In this document: positions 1-7,069 of the stretch, in pieces
How the letters are laid out: each line of letters opens with the position of its first letter
Numbering within the stretch: position 1 is the stretch's first letter
Notes under the pieces: model-generated
Seen by the model: only the letters and a program-made list of their open reading frames with translations
Databases searched by the model: none
Told to the model about the DNA's origin: nothing
From: an uncultured Eubacteriales bacterium
GTDB taxonomy: Bacteria; Bacillota; Clostridia; Oscillospirales; Oscillospiraceae
Reading direction: 5' to 3'
DNA: 16,013 bases
Assembly: GCA_900544295.1 (NCBI GenBank)
Contig: UQUO01000044.1
Span: 1 to 16,013 of the forward strand
Program-made: the position numbers and the translations under genes

Positions 1-101
1 CTTTGGGGCTCCACCCCGTTTCTTTGGGCAAGACCAAAGAAATGGGGTGGAACAGGCAGCACGAGGTAAAGCCAACCAACAGCAAAACGGCGAGTTCCTC
101 C
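1..101 (-). repeat. Dispersed hairpin repeat, left copy
   Basis: This segment matches the reverse complement of 15904-16003 at about 94% (five mismatches and one single-base gap by eye); bases 1-50 are identical. It contains a long hairpin: 11-27 pairs with 34-50 around a six-base loop (28-33), a 17-bp stem with one G-T/A-C position in the middle. The non-hairpin half (51-101) carries most of the differences. The copy lies downstream of ppdK, after its terminator, and is assigned to the minus strand because that matches the orientation of the right copy relative to its own upstream gene. No T-run follows the stem, so it does not look like an ordinary intrinsic terminator. It starts at the window edge and may continue outside. 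Confidence 0.85.
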
Positions 102-112
102 AACCCTAAAAA

Positions 113-143
113 CCCGGGCGGGGATGGAACCCCGCCCCTACAA
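113..143. repeat. Short GC-rich palindromic intergenic repeat
   Basis: GGGCGGGG (116-123) pairs perfectly with CCCCGCCC (130-137) around the loop ATGGAA, followed by CTACAAC. The layout (GC stem plus a CTACAA flank, reading GTAGGGGCGGGG on the other strand) resembles the small palindromic repeats I recall as scattered between genes of Oscillospiraceae-type Clostridia. That family link is from memory; the perfect inverted repeat is seen directly. It is distinct from the 101-bp repeat just to its left. Confidence 0.6.
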
Positions 144-166
144 CGAGGCAAAGGCGAGTTCCGCCC
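141..166. repeat. Degenerate partial copy of the left repeat's tail
   Basis: The ten bases GGCGAGTTCC at 153-162 repeat those at 89-98 exactly. The bases before them also align loosely (CAAC..GCAAA in both). This looks like a partial second copy of the tail of the 101-bp repeat, in the same orientation, separated from it by the GC palindrome at 113-143. It is short and only partly matching, so a chance or convergent origin is possible. Confidence 0.4.
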
Positions 167-175
167 CCAGCGCGC

Positions 176-209
176 AAAAAGAGCCCTCCGGAGGTGTTCC
201 GGAGGGCTC
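176..209 (-). terminator. Rho-independent terminator of ppdK
   Basis: On the minus strand a perfect 12-bp stem (181-192 with 198-209, loop of five bases) is followed directly by five T residues (complement of 176-180). It begins 17 bases after the ppdK stop codon, the classical position and form of an intrinsic terminator. Confidence 0.93.
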
Positions 210-226
210 TCGCTTAAGCTGTCAAC

Positions 227-2854
227 TTACGCACGGGGGTTCTTGATCTGCGCCTGAGCAGCAGCCATGCGGGCGATGGGCACGCGGAAGGGGCTGCAGG
301 AGACGTAGTCGAGGCCGACGCGGTGGCAGAAGTCCACGCTGCTCGGCTCGCCGCCGTGCTCGCCGCAGATGCCGAGGTGGATGTCCGGGCGGGTGGCACG
401 GCCCAGCTTGACGGCCATGTCAACCAGCTTGCCGACGCCGACCTGGTCAATGCGCTCAAACGGGTCGTTGTCGAAGATCTGCTTCTCGTAGTAGCTGGGC
501 AGGAAGCTGCCGGCGTCGTCACGAGAGAAGCCGAAGGTCATCTGGGTCAGGTCATTGGTGCCGAAGGAGAAGAACTCGGCCTCCTTGGCGATCTCGTCCG
601 CGGTGAGGGCCGCGCGCGGGATCTCGATCATGGTGCCGACGAGGTACTTGAGGTCGCTCGACTTCTCGGCCTTCACAGCCTCGGCGGTGGCCTTCACGAT
701 GTTGGAGACGTACTTGAGCTCCTTGAACTCGCAGGTCAGCGGGATCATGATCTCGGGGACTATGTCGTAGCCGCACTCGTTCTTGACGTTGATGGCGGCC
801 TCGATGATGGCGCGGGTCTGCATCTCGGCGATCTCGGGGTACTTGACGGGCAGGCGGCAGCCGCGGAAGCCCATCATGGGGTTGTTCTCGTGCAGGCTGA
901 GGATGGTGCCCTTGACGTAGTCGAAGGTGAGGCCCATCTCGTCGGCCAGGGCCTTGATGTCCTCATCGGCGGTGGGCAGGAACTCGTGCAGGGGGGGATC
1001 CAGCAGGCGGATGGTGACCGGGCGGCCCTCCATGGCCTTGAAGATGCCCTCGAAGTCGCCGCGCTGCATGGGCAGCAGCTTCGCGAGAGCGGCGGCGCGG
1101 TGCTCCACGTCGGTGGAGAGGATCATCTCGCGCATGGCCGGGATGCGGTCAGCGTCGAAGAACATGTGCTCGGTACGGGTCAGGCCGATGCCCTCGGCGC
1201 CCAGACGGACGGCGTTGGCCGCGTCGCGCGGGGTGTCGGCGTTGGTGCGGACGTGCAGCTTGCGGATGCTGTCCGCCCAGCCCATGACGACGGCGAAGTC
1301 GCCGCTGATGGTGGCGTCCACGGTGGGGATGGCGCCGACGTAGACGTTGCCGGTGTTGCCGTCGATGCTCATGACCTCGCCCTCATTGACGCGGATGTCG
1401 CCGATGGTGAGATACTTCTCATCCTCGTGGATGCGCAGCGCGCCGCAGCCGGCGACGCAGCAGGCGCCCATGCCGCGGGCGACGACGGCCGCGTGGCTGG
1501 TACGGCCGCCGGTGGCGGTCAGGATGCCCTTCGCGGCGGCCATGCCCTCGATGTCCTCGGGGCTGGTGAAGCTGCGGACGAGCAGGGTGGGGCCGTTCTT
1601 GGCGTGCTTCTTGACGTCCTCGGCGGTGAAGTACACCGCGCCGCAGCCGGCGCCGGGGCTGGCCGCGAGGCCGGTGGCGACGGGCTTGGCGTTCTTCAGG
1701 GCCGCCTCGTCAAAGCGGGGGTGCAGCAGGGCATTGATGGAGTTGGGGTCTATCTTGAGCAGCGCCTCTTCCTTGGTGCACAGGCCCTCGTTCACCATAT
1801 CGACGGCGACCTTGAGGGCGGCCTGCGCGGTGCGCTTGCCGTTGCGGGTCTGGAGCATGTAGAGCTTGCCCTGCTCTATGGTGAACTCCATGTCCTGCAT
1901 ATCCTTGTAGTGCTTTTCGAGGTTCTTCGCGACGGCGGCGAACTGGTCGTAGGCCGCGGCGTTGGTCTCGTGGAGCTGATCAATGGTCTGGGGGGTGCGG
2001 ATGCCGGCCACGACGTCCTCGCCCTGGGCGTTCATCAGGAACTCGCCGTAGAGCTTGTTCTCGCCGGTGGCGGGGTCGCGGGAGAAGGCGACGCCGGTGC
2101 CGCAGTCGTCGCCCATGTTGCCGAAGACCATCATCTGGACGTTGACGGCGGTGCCCCAGGAGCTGGGGATGTCGTTCATGCGGCGGTAGGCGATGGCGCG
2201 CTCGTTCATCCAGCTGCCGAAGACGGCGCGGACGGCGGCCATGAGCTGGACCTTCGGGTCGGTCGGGAACTCGACGCCGGCAAGCTCCTTGTACAGGACC
2301 TTGAAGCGCTCGACCATCTCCTGCATGTCCCCGGCGGTGAGGCCGGCGTCGGTCGCAACGCCGCGCTTCTCCTTCAGCTCGTCCATGATGGCCTCGAACT
2401 TCAGGCGGTCATAGCCCATGGCGACGTCGGAGAACATCATGATGAAGCGGCGGTAGCTGTCGTAAGCCCAGCGGACGTTGCCGCTCTTGGCGGCCAGGGT
2501 GGCGGCCACGTCGTCGTTGATGCCGAGGTTCAGGATGGTGTCCATCATGCCGGGCATGGAGGCGCGGGCGCCGGAGCGGACGGAGACCAGCAGCGGGTTT
2601 TCCTTGTCGCCGAACTTCTTGCCGACGAGAGCTTCCATCTTGGCGAGGTACTCGAAGATCTCAGCCTCGATCTCGGGGGCGATCTTCTCGCCGTCCTCAT
2701 AGTAGCGGGTGCAGGCCTCGGTGCTTATGGTGAAGCCCTGGGGGACCGGCATGCCGATGTTGGTCATCTCAGCCAGGTTCGCGCCCTTGCCGCCAAGGAG
2801 CTCGCGCATGTTGGCGTTGCCCTCGGAAAACAGGTAAACGTACTTTTTGCTCAT
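227..2854 (-). CDS. ppdK: Pyruvate, phosphate dikinase
   Basis: PPDK interconverts pyruvate + ATP + phosphate and PEP + AMP + pyrophosphate in the cytosol; in anaerobes it often runs towards pyruvate in glycolysis. The 875-residue length matches the family. The N-terminal nucleotide-binding part has GGKGANLAEM (about 22-31) and SVRSGARASMPGMMDT. The central phosphohistidine domain has GGRTSHAAVVARGMG with the swivelling His at 454 (455 in the C. symbiosum enzyme). The C-terminal PEP/pyruvate barrel ends with GTNDLTQMTFGFSRDD and GICGEHGG, with the catalytic Cys at 830. All key motifs are intact. The ATG start is supported by AAAGGA nine bases upstream. The gene has its own promoter and terminator, so it is probably monocistronic, though the upstream operon shows no terminator and could read through. 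Its codons largely avoid TTA, CTA and TCA, which leaves the opposite strand open. Confidence 0.98.
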   Translation of the reverse strand: MSKKYVYLFSEGNANMRELLGGKGANLAEMTNIGMPVPQGFTISTEACTRYYEDGEKIAPEIEAEIFEYLAKMEALVGKKFGDKENPLLVSVRSGARASMPGMMDTILNLGINDDVAATLAAKSGNVRWAYDSYRRFIMMFSDVAMGYDRLKFEAIMDELKEKRGVATDAGLTAGDMQEMVERFKVLYKELAGVEFPTDPKVQLMAAVRAVFGSWMNERAIAYRRMNDIPSSWGTAVNVQMMVFGNMGDDCGTGVAFSRDPATGENKLYGEFLMNAQGEDVVAGIRTPQTIDQLHETNAAAYDQFAAVAKNLEKHYKDMQDMEFTIEQGKLYMLQTRNGKRTAQAALKVAVDMVNEGLCTKEEALLKIDPNSINALLHPRFDEAALKNAKPVATGLAASPGAGCGAVYFTAEDVKKHAKNGPTLLVRSFTSPEDIEGMAAAKGILTATGGRTSHAAVVARGMGACCVAGCGALRIHEDEKYLTIGDIRVNEGEVMSIDGNTGNVYVGAIPTVDATISGDFAVVMGWADSIRKLHVRTNADTPRDAANAVRLGAEGIGLTRTEHMFFDADRIPAMREMILSTDVEHRAAALAKLLPMQRGDFEGIFKAMEGRPVTIRLLDPPLHEFLPTADEDIKALADEMGLTFDYVKGTILSLHENNPMMGFRGCRLPVKYPEIAEMQTRAIIEAAINVKNECGYDIVPEIMIPLTCEFKELKYVSNIVKATAEAVKAEKSSDLKYLVGTMIEIPRAALTADEIAKEAEFFSFGTNDLTQMTFGFSRDDAGSFLPSYYEKQIFDNDPFERIDQVGVGKLVDMAVKLGRATRPDIHLGICGEHGGEPSSVDFCHRVGLDYVSCSPFRVPIARMAAAQAQIKNPRA

Positions 2855-2940
2855 CCTTCAACGTCCTTTCAGATTTATATGAAGATTTGACTAAGCGAAG
2901 TGTTTTGACACGATTCAGACGTATCATACAACCCGTGGAA

Positions 2941-2969
2941 AGTATATCATCATTTTCTGCCCAGTTCAA
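2941..2969 (-). promoter_or_regulatory. Sigma-70-type promoter of ppdK
   Basis: On the minus strand TTGAAC (2964-2969), a 17-base spacer and TATACT (2941-2946) form a good vegetative promoter, with AT-rich sequence upstream (about 2970-3000) that could act as an UP element. Transcription would start near 2934 and give a leader of about 80 bases. The whole 2855-3000 gap is strikingly AT-rich compared with the surrounding genes. No riboswitch or clear attenuator is visible in the leader. Confidence 0.75.
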
Positions 2970-3000
2970 GTAGAATATTACAGTATTTTTATAGGTTCTT

Positions 3001-3882
3001 TCAGTGTTTTTGTAAAGTTTCCGTTAATATATCGCCCAGGGCGTCGGCCAGGCGGGCGAAGTCGGCAGCGGAGAGCGTCTCGCCCCTGGCGCCGGGGTCT
3101 ATGCCGGCCCGCTCCAGGGCGGCGGGCGCGAGGTGGCCGTACTCGCCCAGGCCGCTTCCGAGGGCGTTGCGTAGGGTCTTGCGCCGCTGGGCGAAGGCGG
3201 CCTTCACGCAGCGGAACATGAGCGCCTCGTCGCGCACGGGGCAGGGCGGCGCGGGCCGGGGGCTGAGGCGCACGACGCTGGAGGTGACCTTCGGCCGGGG
3301 CATGAAGCACTCTGGCGGCACGTCGAAGAGCCGCTCAGCCTCGCAGTGCCAGCCGAGATAGACGCTGAAGGCCCCGTAATCCGCCGTGCCCGGCGCGGCC
3401 GCGAGCCGCAGCGCCACCTCACGCTGTATCATGACGGTGATCGCCTCGAATATGCCCGCGTCGATGAACTTGGCGAGCAGGGGCGTCGTCACGTTGTAGG
3501 GCAGGTTCGCGCAGACGCGGCAGCGCATGCCGGGGAAGCGCTCCCGCAGCAGCGCGGGCAGGTCGAGCTTCAGCGCGTCGCCGGGGACGACCTCTGCGTT
3601 CGGGTATCCAGCGAGCGTCTCGGCCAGGACTGGCAGGAGGGCGCGGTCGAGCTCCACGGCCGCGACGCGCTCCGCCCTCTGGGCGAGCTCGGCGGTGAGG
3701 CAGCCGACGCCGGGGCCGATTTCGAGGACGGCGAGGCCCTCCGGCCCGCCCTCGCAGCCGGCCTCGGCTATGCGCCGGGGGACGGAGGGCTCTATGAGGA
3801 AGTTCTGGCCCAGGCTCCTGGAAAAGCGGACGCCGTGCCTGTCCATAAGCTCTTTGATGTCGCTCGGGCTGGTCAGACGCAC
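3001..3882 (-). CDS. rsmA: 16S rRNA (A1518/A1519) dimethyltransferase RsmA (KsgA)
   Basis: RsmA dimethylates two adjacent adenines in the 3' hairpin of 16S rRNA using S-adenosylmethionine, a late check in 30S assembly. The 293-residue product has the family motifs in order: SLGQNFL (23-29), SAM-binding EIGPGVG (54-60), GDALKLD (101-107), catalytic NLPYN (126-130), PRPKVTSSVV, and the C-terminal QRRKTLRNAL. The reading frame stays open far upstream, but the start is set at GTG (3880-3882) because AAGGAGG lies five bases before it and the family N-terminus begins there. It overlaps the end of coaW by ten bases, so it is probably translated by coupling. It is the last gene of the operon; no clear terminator follows before the ppdK promoter. 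Confidence 0.96.
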   Translation of the reverse strand: MRLTSPSDIKELMDRHGVRFSRSLGQNFLIEPSVPRRIAEAGCEGGPEGLAVLEIGPGVGCLTAELAQRAERVAAVELDRALLPVLAETLAGYPNAEVVPGDALKLDLPALLRERFPGMRCRVCANLPYNVTTPLLAKFIDAGIFEAITVMIQREVALRLAAAPGTADYGAFSVYLGWHCEAERLFDVPPECFMPRPKVTSSVVRLSPRPAPPCPVRDEALMFRCVKAAFAQRRKTLRNALGSGLGEYGHLAPAALERAGIDPGARGETLSAADFARLADALGDILTETLQKH

Positions 3883-4667
3883 CTTGCCCTCCTTGCCGCG
3901 CCTATCGCTGTTGCACAGGCGCTGTGCTCCGGGATGAGGAAGTCCTTGCCGTAGACCCTCTTGAACTTGGCGAAGTTCGCCCTGGAGGGCTCCGTGCCGG
4001 CGAGCGCGCCTATGACGGCGACGCCCGCGGCCCCGCTGCTGGTGCAGGCCAGGAGGCTCATCGTGCCTATTATCTGCAAAACGAGGTTCGCGACGCCCGC
4101 GGCCCAGTCGGCGTCCGTGGCCGTAGGGTCGAGCCTTGCGAGGTTCGAGGCGGTTATCTCGGGGTCGAGGATGCCGTAGCTCTCGACGAAGTCGCCTATG
4201 AGCAGGTCCACCCTGCCGCAGTCGCCGCGCATAGCGAGCCGGTCGAACTCCCTCATGTCGGAAAGGCCGAGGAGCTTCACGGCCAGGCCCTTGAGCGTGC
4301 CGCCGCCGACGCCCGTGCCGCAAAGGTGCTCATACTCCCCGCCCCGCGCGTGGACGAAGGCCGTGCCCGTGCCTATGCTGGCGACGATGAGGTTGTCCCT
4401 GCCGGTGAGCCAGCAGGCGCCCTCGCCTATGGACTCCGGCTCCGGTATGTATTTCACCGGGCGGCCCAGGGCTTCGAGGCCGGAGTTTTTGGCCGAGAGC
4501 CCCGTGAGCGCGATAAGCTCCGCGCCCGCCGCGTCGAGGCCCAGCCGCTCGAGCAGCGCCGGGATGTCCCCGCCCCTGCCGTGCTCGTAGTGCGTAAAAA
4601 CTATCGCATCGCCCTCAAGGGCGCAGATCTTGACCGCGGAAGCGCCCATGTCAACGCCGATTATCAT
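3873..4667 (-). CDS. coaW: Type II pantothenate kinase (CoaW-like)
   Basis: This is the likely first-step kinase of coenzyme A synthesis (pantothenate + ATP to 4'-phosphopantothenate), in the cytosol. The 264-residue product has the ASKHA-fold phosphate loops of the eukaryote-like type II family: GVDMGAS (4-10), ASIGTGTAFV (96-105) and GTGVGGGTLKGLA (117-129). A Glu in PEPES (76-78) fits the catalytic base position. Its length is close to the roughly 267 residues of the Staphylococcus aureus enzyme. Type II kinases are generally insensitive to CoA feedback. The ribosome binding site GAGGAGGG overlaps the stop codon of the upstream trmD fusion, twelve bases away, so co-translation is likely. 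Another ASKHA sugar or cofactor kinase is less likely given the SIGTGT and GGGTLKGL pair. Confidence 0.9.
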   Translation of the reverse strand: MIIGVDMGASAVKICALEGDAIVFTHYEHGRGGDIPALLERLGLDAAGAELIALTGLSAKNSGLEALGRPVKYIPEPESIGEGACWLTGRDNLIVASIGTGTAFVHARGGEYEHLCGTGVGGGTLKGLAVKLLGLSDMREFDRLAMRGDCGRVDLLIGDFVESYGILDPEITASNLARLDPTATDADWAAGVANLVLQIIGTMSLLACTSSGAAGVAVIGALAGTEPSRANFAKFKRVYGKDFLIPEHSACATAIGAARRARCV

Positions 4668-4679
4668 GCCAAACCCTCC

Positions 4680-5975
4680 TCAGACGAGCTTCTCGTAGGC
4701 GTTGCGCCTTGAGTCGTGGCCGGGGTCCATGAGGCTGACGTCCACCTCGCCGCAGAAGGTGAAGCCCAGCTTCTGCTCCGCGAGGCGGTTCATGGCCCGG
4801 TTGTCCCTGTGCGTATCCACGCGGACAGAGGCCTTGCCCAGGCCTGCCGCCAGCTCGAAGGCCAGGGAGAACATATCCCGCGCCAGGCGCGTGCCGCGGT
4901 ATTTGTCGGAGATCATCGCCCGGTGTACGACGGCGTAGTTGTCGCCCTCCGTGAGCCAGGCGCCGTCGATGACGTCGTAGCTCGGCTCGTGCCGCATGGA
5001 GATGCAGCAGTAGCCCGCGATTTCGCCCTCGTGCTCGAAGACCCAGCCCTGGCCGAAGTCCATGTCCGTGCGCAGGACCTTCTCCGTCGGGTAGCCGTCC
5101 TGCCACTGGTCCACGCCCGATTCGCGCAGGTAGCGCTGGGCCTGGGCGATTATCCCGAGCAGGGCGGGGATGTCGCCCTCCTCGGCGCGCCGGGGCTCGA
5201 AGCGGAGCTTCTCCCCCTCGGGCAGCCGCTCGTATTTAATTTCCTCGACGAATTTCTTGTCCATTTTGTCTGTAAGCTCCAATTTCTCAAACATATCCGG
5301 CCGTTTGTCCAGCGTGCGCTCCAGCTGCTTTTTCCTGCGCCACTTCGCCACCTTGGCGTGGTCTCCGCCGAGCAGCACCTCAGGCACGGCGCGGCCCTCC
5401 CAGACCTCGGGGCGCGTGTACTGCGGATATTCGAGCAGGCCGTCCCAGTGGCTCTCACCGGTGTAGCACTCCTCGTCCGCGAGGACGCCCGGCACCATGC
5501 GGCAGACGCAGTCCGCCACGGCCATGGCCGCGATCTCGCCGCCCGTGAGCACGAAGTCGCCGAGGGAGAGCTCCTCGTCTACGCACTCCTCGATGAAGCG
5601 CTCGTCCACGCCCTCGTAGTGGCCGCAGACGAGGACGAGGTGGTCGTAATCCCGGCGCAGGCGCTTGGCCTCCTCCTGGTTGAAGGGCCTGCCCTGCGGC
5701 GACATGTATATGACCCGGCTGCGGCGAGACCCCGCCTTCGACATGATGTCGTCCAGGCAGCTCTTGAGGGGCTGGGCCATCATGACGAGGCCCCAGCCGC
5801 CGCCGTAGGGGTAGTCGTCCACCTGCATCTGCTTGTTCTCGGTGTAGTCGCGTATCTGGACGCAGTTTATCTCGACGGCGCCCTTCTTCGCCGCGCGGCC
5901 TATGATGCTCTCGCCCAGGACGGCGCGCATGCTGTCCGGGAACAGGGTCATGATATCTATCCTGTAAGGCTCCAT
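4680..5975 (-). CDS. trmD: TrmD tRNA (guanine37-N1)-methyltransferase fused to a GNAT acetyltransferase
   Basis: Residues 1-228 are TrmD, which makes m1G37 in tRNAs and prevents +1 frameshifting: IDIMTLFPD, DDYPYGGG (53-60), MSPQGRPF (91-98), GHYEGVDER (118-126), LTGGE (143-147), LEYPQYTRP (181-189), and DHAKVAKWRRKKQLERT up to KRPD. After a charged linker (about 229-256), residues 257-431 form a complete GNAT domain: VDQWQDGYP (288-296), an HRAMISDKYRGTRLA acetyl-CoA-binding segment (351-365), RVDTHRDNRAMNRL (385-398) and LGFTFCGEV. Standalone TrmD is about 230-250 residues, so this is nearly double. The frame is continuous with no stop or second start at the junction. Two oddities: the catalytic Asp of the DSF motif (D169 in E. 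coli) is Glu174, and the usual RGxGxG/A of GNAT proteins reads RGTRLA. The start is one base after the rimM stop, with GAGGGGAT inside rimM. The substrate of the GNAT half is unknown. Confidence 0.93.
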   Translation of the reverse strand: MEPYRIDIMTLFPDSMRAVLGESIIGRAAKKGAVEINCVQIRDYTENKQMQVDDYPYGGGWGLVMMAQPLKSCLDDIMSKAGSRRSRVIYMSPQGRPFNQEEAKRLRRDYDHLVLVCGHYEGVDERFIEECVDEELSLGDFVLTGGEIAAMAVADCVCRMVPGVLADEECYTGESHWDGLLEYPQYTRPEVWEGRAVPEVLLGGDHAKVAKWRRKKQLERTLDKRPDMFEKLELTDKMDKKFVEEIKYERLPEGEKLRFEPRRAEEGDIPALLGIIAQAQRYLRESGVDQWQDGYPTEKVLRTDMDFGQGWVFEHEGEIAGYCCISMRHEPSYDVIDGAWLTEGDNYAVVHRAMISDKYRGTRLARDMFSLAFELAAGLGKASVRVDTHRDNRAMNRLAEQKLGFTFCGEVDVSLMDPGHDSRRNAYEKLV

Positions 5976-5976
5976 G

Positions 5977-6462
5977 CTACATCCCCTCTATGAGCCGGAC
6001 GGTGATGAGGCCCGCGTCGGCGTCGGTTTTCAGTATGAACTCCGGCACCGCGGGTATGAGCCGCTCCCTGTCGCCGCGCACGACGTAGATCATGGAGGCC
6101 GGGGCGTCTATGACCTCCGCGAGGGCGCCTATGCTCTCCCCGTCCTCGGTGACGACCTCGGCGCCGATTATGTCCTGAATGAAATAGCCTCCCTCGGGCA
6201 GCTTCGCGTCGGCCCGGTCTATGAACACGCGCCTGCCCTTGAGGCGCATGGCGGCGTTCACGTCCTCCACGCCTTCGAGCGCGGCGAGCACGGTCCCCTT
6301 GTGGACGCGCGCGGCGCGCACCTTCACGGCCCTGCCGTCTATATACAGCGTGCGGATGGCGGCCAAAAACTCCGCGGAATCCGTCCAGGGGATTATCTTG
6401 ACCTCGCCCCGGACGCCGTGGGTGTTCACGACCTCGCCCGCCTCGATAAATCTCTCTTTCAT
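5977..6462 (-). CDS. rimM: Ribosome maturation factor RimM
   Basis: RimM helps assemble the head of the 30S subunit and binds near ribosomal protein S19. The 161-residue product has the N-terminal RimM barrel, opening with GEVVNTHGVRGEVKI (9-23), and a C-terminal PRC-barrel domain from about 93, with YFIQDIIG, the YVV strand and IPAVPEFI near the end. It is slightly short but complete. The ATG has AAAGGTGG seven bases upstream. It lies between khpA and trmD, its usual place, and is separated from khpA by 57 bases that contain a strong hairpin. Confidence 0.96.
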   Translation of the reverse strand: MKERFIEAGEVVNTHGVRGEVKIIPWTDSAEFLAAIRTLYIDGRAVKVRAARVHKGTVLAALEGVEDVNAAMRLKGRRVFIDRADAKLPEGGYFIQDIIGAEVVTEDGESIGALAEVIDAPASMIYVVRGDRERLIPAVPEFILKTDADAGLITVRLIEGM

Positions 6463-6489
6463 CGCAAAACCACCTTTACAAAAGCAAGC

Positions 6490-6516
6490 TAAGGGAGGCG
6501 CAAGACGCCTCCCTTA
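6490..6516 (-). terminator. Strong hairpin between khpA and rimM (possible attenuator)
   Basis: Downstream of the khpA stop, the minus strand carries a perfect 11-bp stem (6490-6500 with 6506-6516, five-base loop); a few more pairs can form beyond a one-base bulge. The sequence after it (AGCTTGCTTTTG) is only weakly T-rich, so I expect partial termination or transcript processing rather than a full stop. This would fit the known need for more S16 than RimM/TrmD. The functional reading is inference. Confidence 0.5.
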
Positions 6517-6519
6517 AGC

Positions 6520-6750
6520 TCAGTCCATGATCTCCACGGACACCTTTTTGCCCTTCCTCTGGGCTACGGCCTTCATGAGCACGCGGATCTCCTTGACGAT
6601 CCTGCCCTGGCGGCCGATGACCTTGCCCATATCGCCCTCGGCGACCCTGACCTCAAAAACGGTCTCGCCCTCGGCTTTGCGCTCGGTCACGGAGACCTCG
6701 TCGGGGTTCTCGACGAGGCTCTGTATGATGTAGGTCAAAAGTTCTTTCAT
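6520..6750 (-). CDS. khpA: KH-domain RNA-binding protein KhpA (YlqC)
   Basis: This small single-KH-domain protein of 76 residues has the nucleic-acid-binding loop GKVIGRQGR (42-50), containing the GxxG signature. In Gram-positive bacteria KhpA pairs with KhpB (Jag/EloR) and affects cell elongation, division and small-RNA or mRNA binding. The position between rpsP and rimM is the conserved one. Its AAGGAG overlaps the rpsP stop codon and is rather far (13 bases) from the ATG, suggesting translation coupled to rpsP. KhpB is not in this window. Confidence 0.95.
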   Translation of the reverse strand: MKELLTYIIQSLVENPDEVSVTERKAEGETVFEVRVAEGDMGKVIGRQGRIVKEIRVLMKAVAQRKGKKVSVEIMD

Positions 6751-6767
6751 CGTTTAGTTGCAGCTCC

Positions 6768-7004
6768 TTAAGCCTCCGCCTTTTTGAGCAGGCCCCTGAC
6801 GGTGTCGGTGGGCTGGGCGCCGTTGGCGATCCAGTACTTGGCACGCTCAAGGTCCACCTTCAGCTTCTCGCTCTCGCTCAGGGGATCGTAGGTGCCTATC
6901 TCCTCGATGAAGCGGCCGTCGCGCGGGCTGCGGGAATCCGCGACCACGATGCGGTAGTAGGGAGCCTTCTTCGCGCCCATCCTGCGCAGTCTGATCTTGA
7001 CCAT
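6768..7004 (-). CDS. rpsP: 30S ribosomal protein S16
   Basis: The product of 78 residues begins [20 protein letters not shown] and continues with [21 protein letters not shown], the unmistakable S16 N-terminus. S16 is an early-binding protein of the 30S body. The length is normal for Firmicutes. The start ATG is preceded by GGAGGTG at a spacing of seven bases. It follows ffh by 65 bases and leads the rpsP-khpA-rimM-trmD block. Confidence 0.98.
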   Translation of the reverse strand: MVKIRLRRMGAKKAPYYRIVVADSRSPRDGRFIEEIGTYDPLSESEKLKVDLERAKYWIANGAQPTDTVRGLLKKAEA

Positions 7005-7069
7005 TTATTTTCACCTCCGTTTGATTTTTTCTTTTATATGTCAAACCGCTCTCGCGGCTGTGACCTCTT

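Noticed and set aside
11..50. Left repeat hairpin as an intrinsic terminator.
   Set aside because: The stem is strong, but neither strand has a T-run directly after it; ppdK already has a complete terminator at 176-209.
3..257. A small protein encoded in the left repeat; both copies can encode a similar stretch containing NSKTASSS.
   Set aside because: Differences between the two copies change amino acids (Glu/Lys, Pro/Thr, Thr/Asn) rather than being silent, the frame runs through the ppdK terminator, and no ribosome binding site is evident. The DNA or RNA structure is the conserved element.
323..2890. An 855-codon open frame on the plus strand covering almost all of ppdK.
   Set aside because: It is in exact codon register with ppdK and stays open only because ppdK almost never uses TTA, CTA or TCA, as expected in GC-rich DNA. 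The product is a low-complexity Ala/Gly/Val/Leu/Asp/His mixture with no recognisable motif.
3883..4323. A longer rsmA starting at 4323 (440 codons).
   Set aside because: The extra part overlaps coaW in another frame, is Arg-rich without homology, and the GTG at 3882 has an excellent ribosome binding site and the family N-terminus.
7005..7069. Possible promoter or terminator between ffh and rpsP (TTGACA-like box, CCGC/GCGG mini-hairpin).
   Set aside because: The TTGACA has no acceptable -10 at 16-18 bases, and the 4-bp stem is too short and lacks a T-run; plain operon continuation is simpler.
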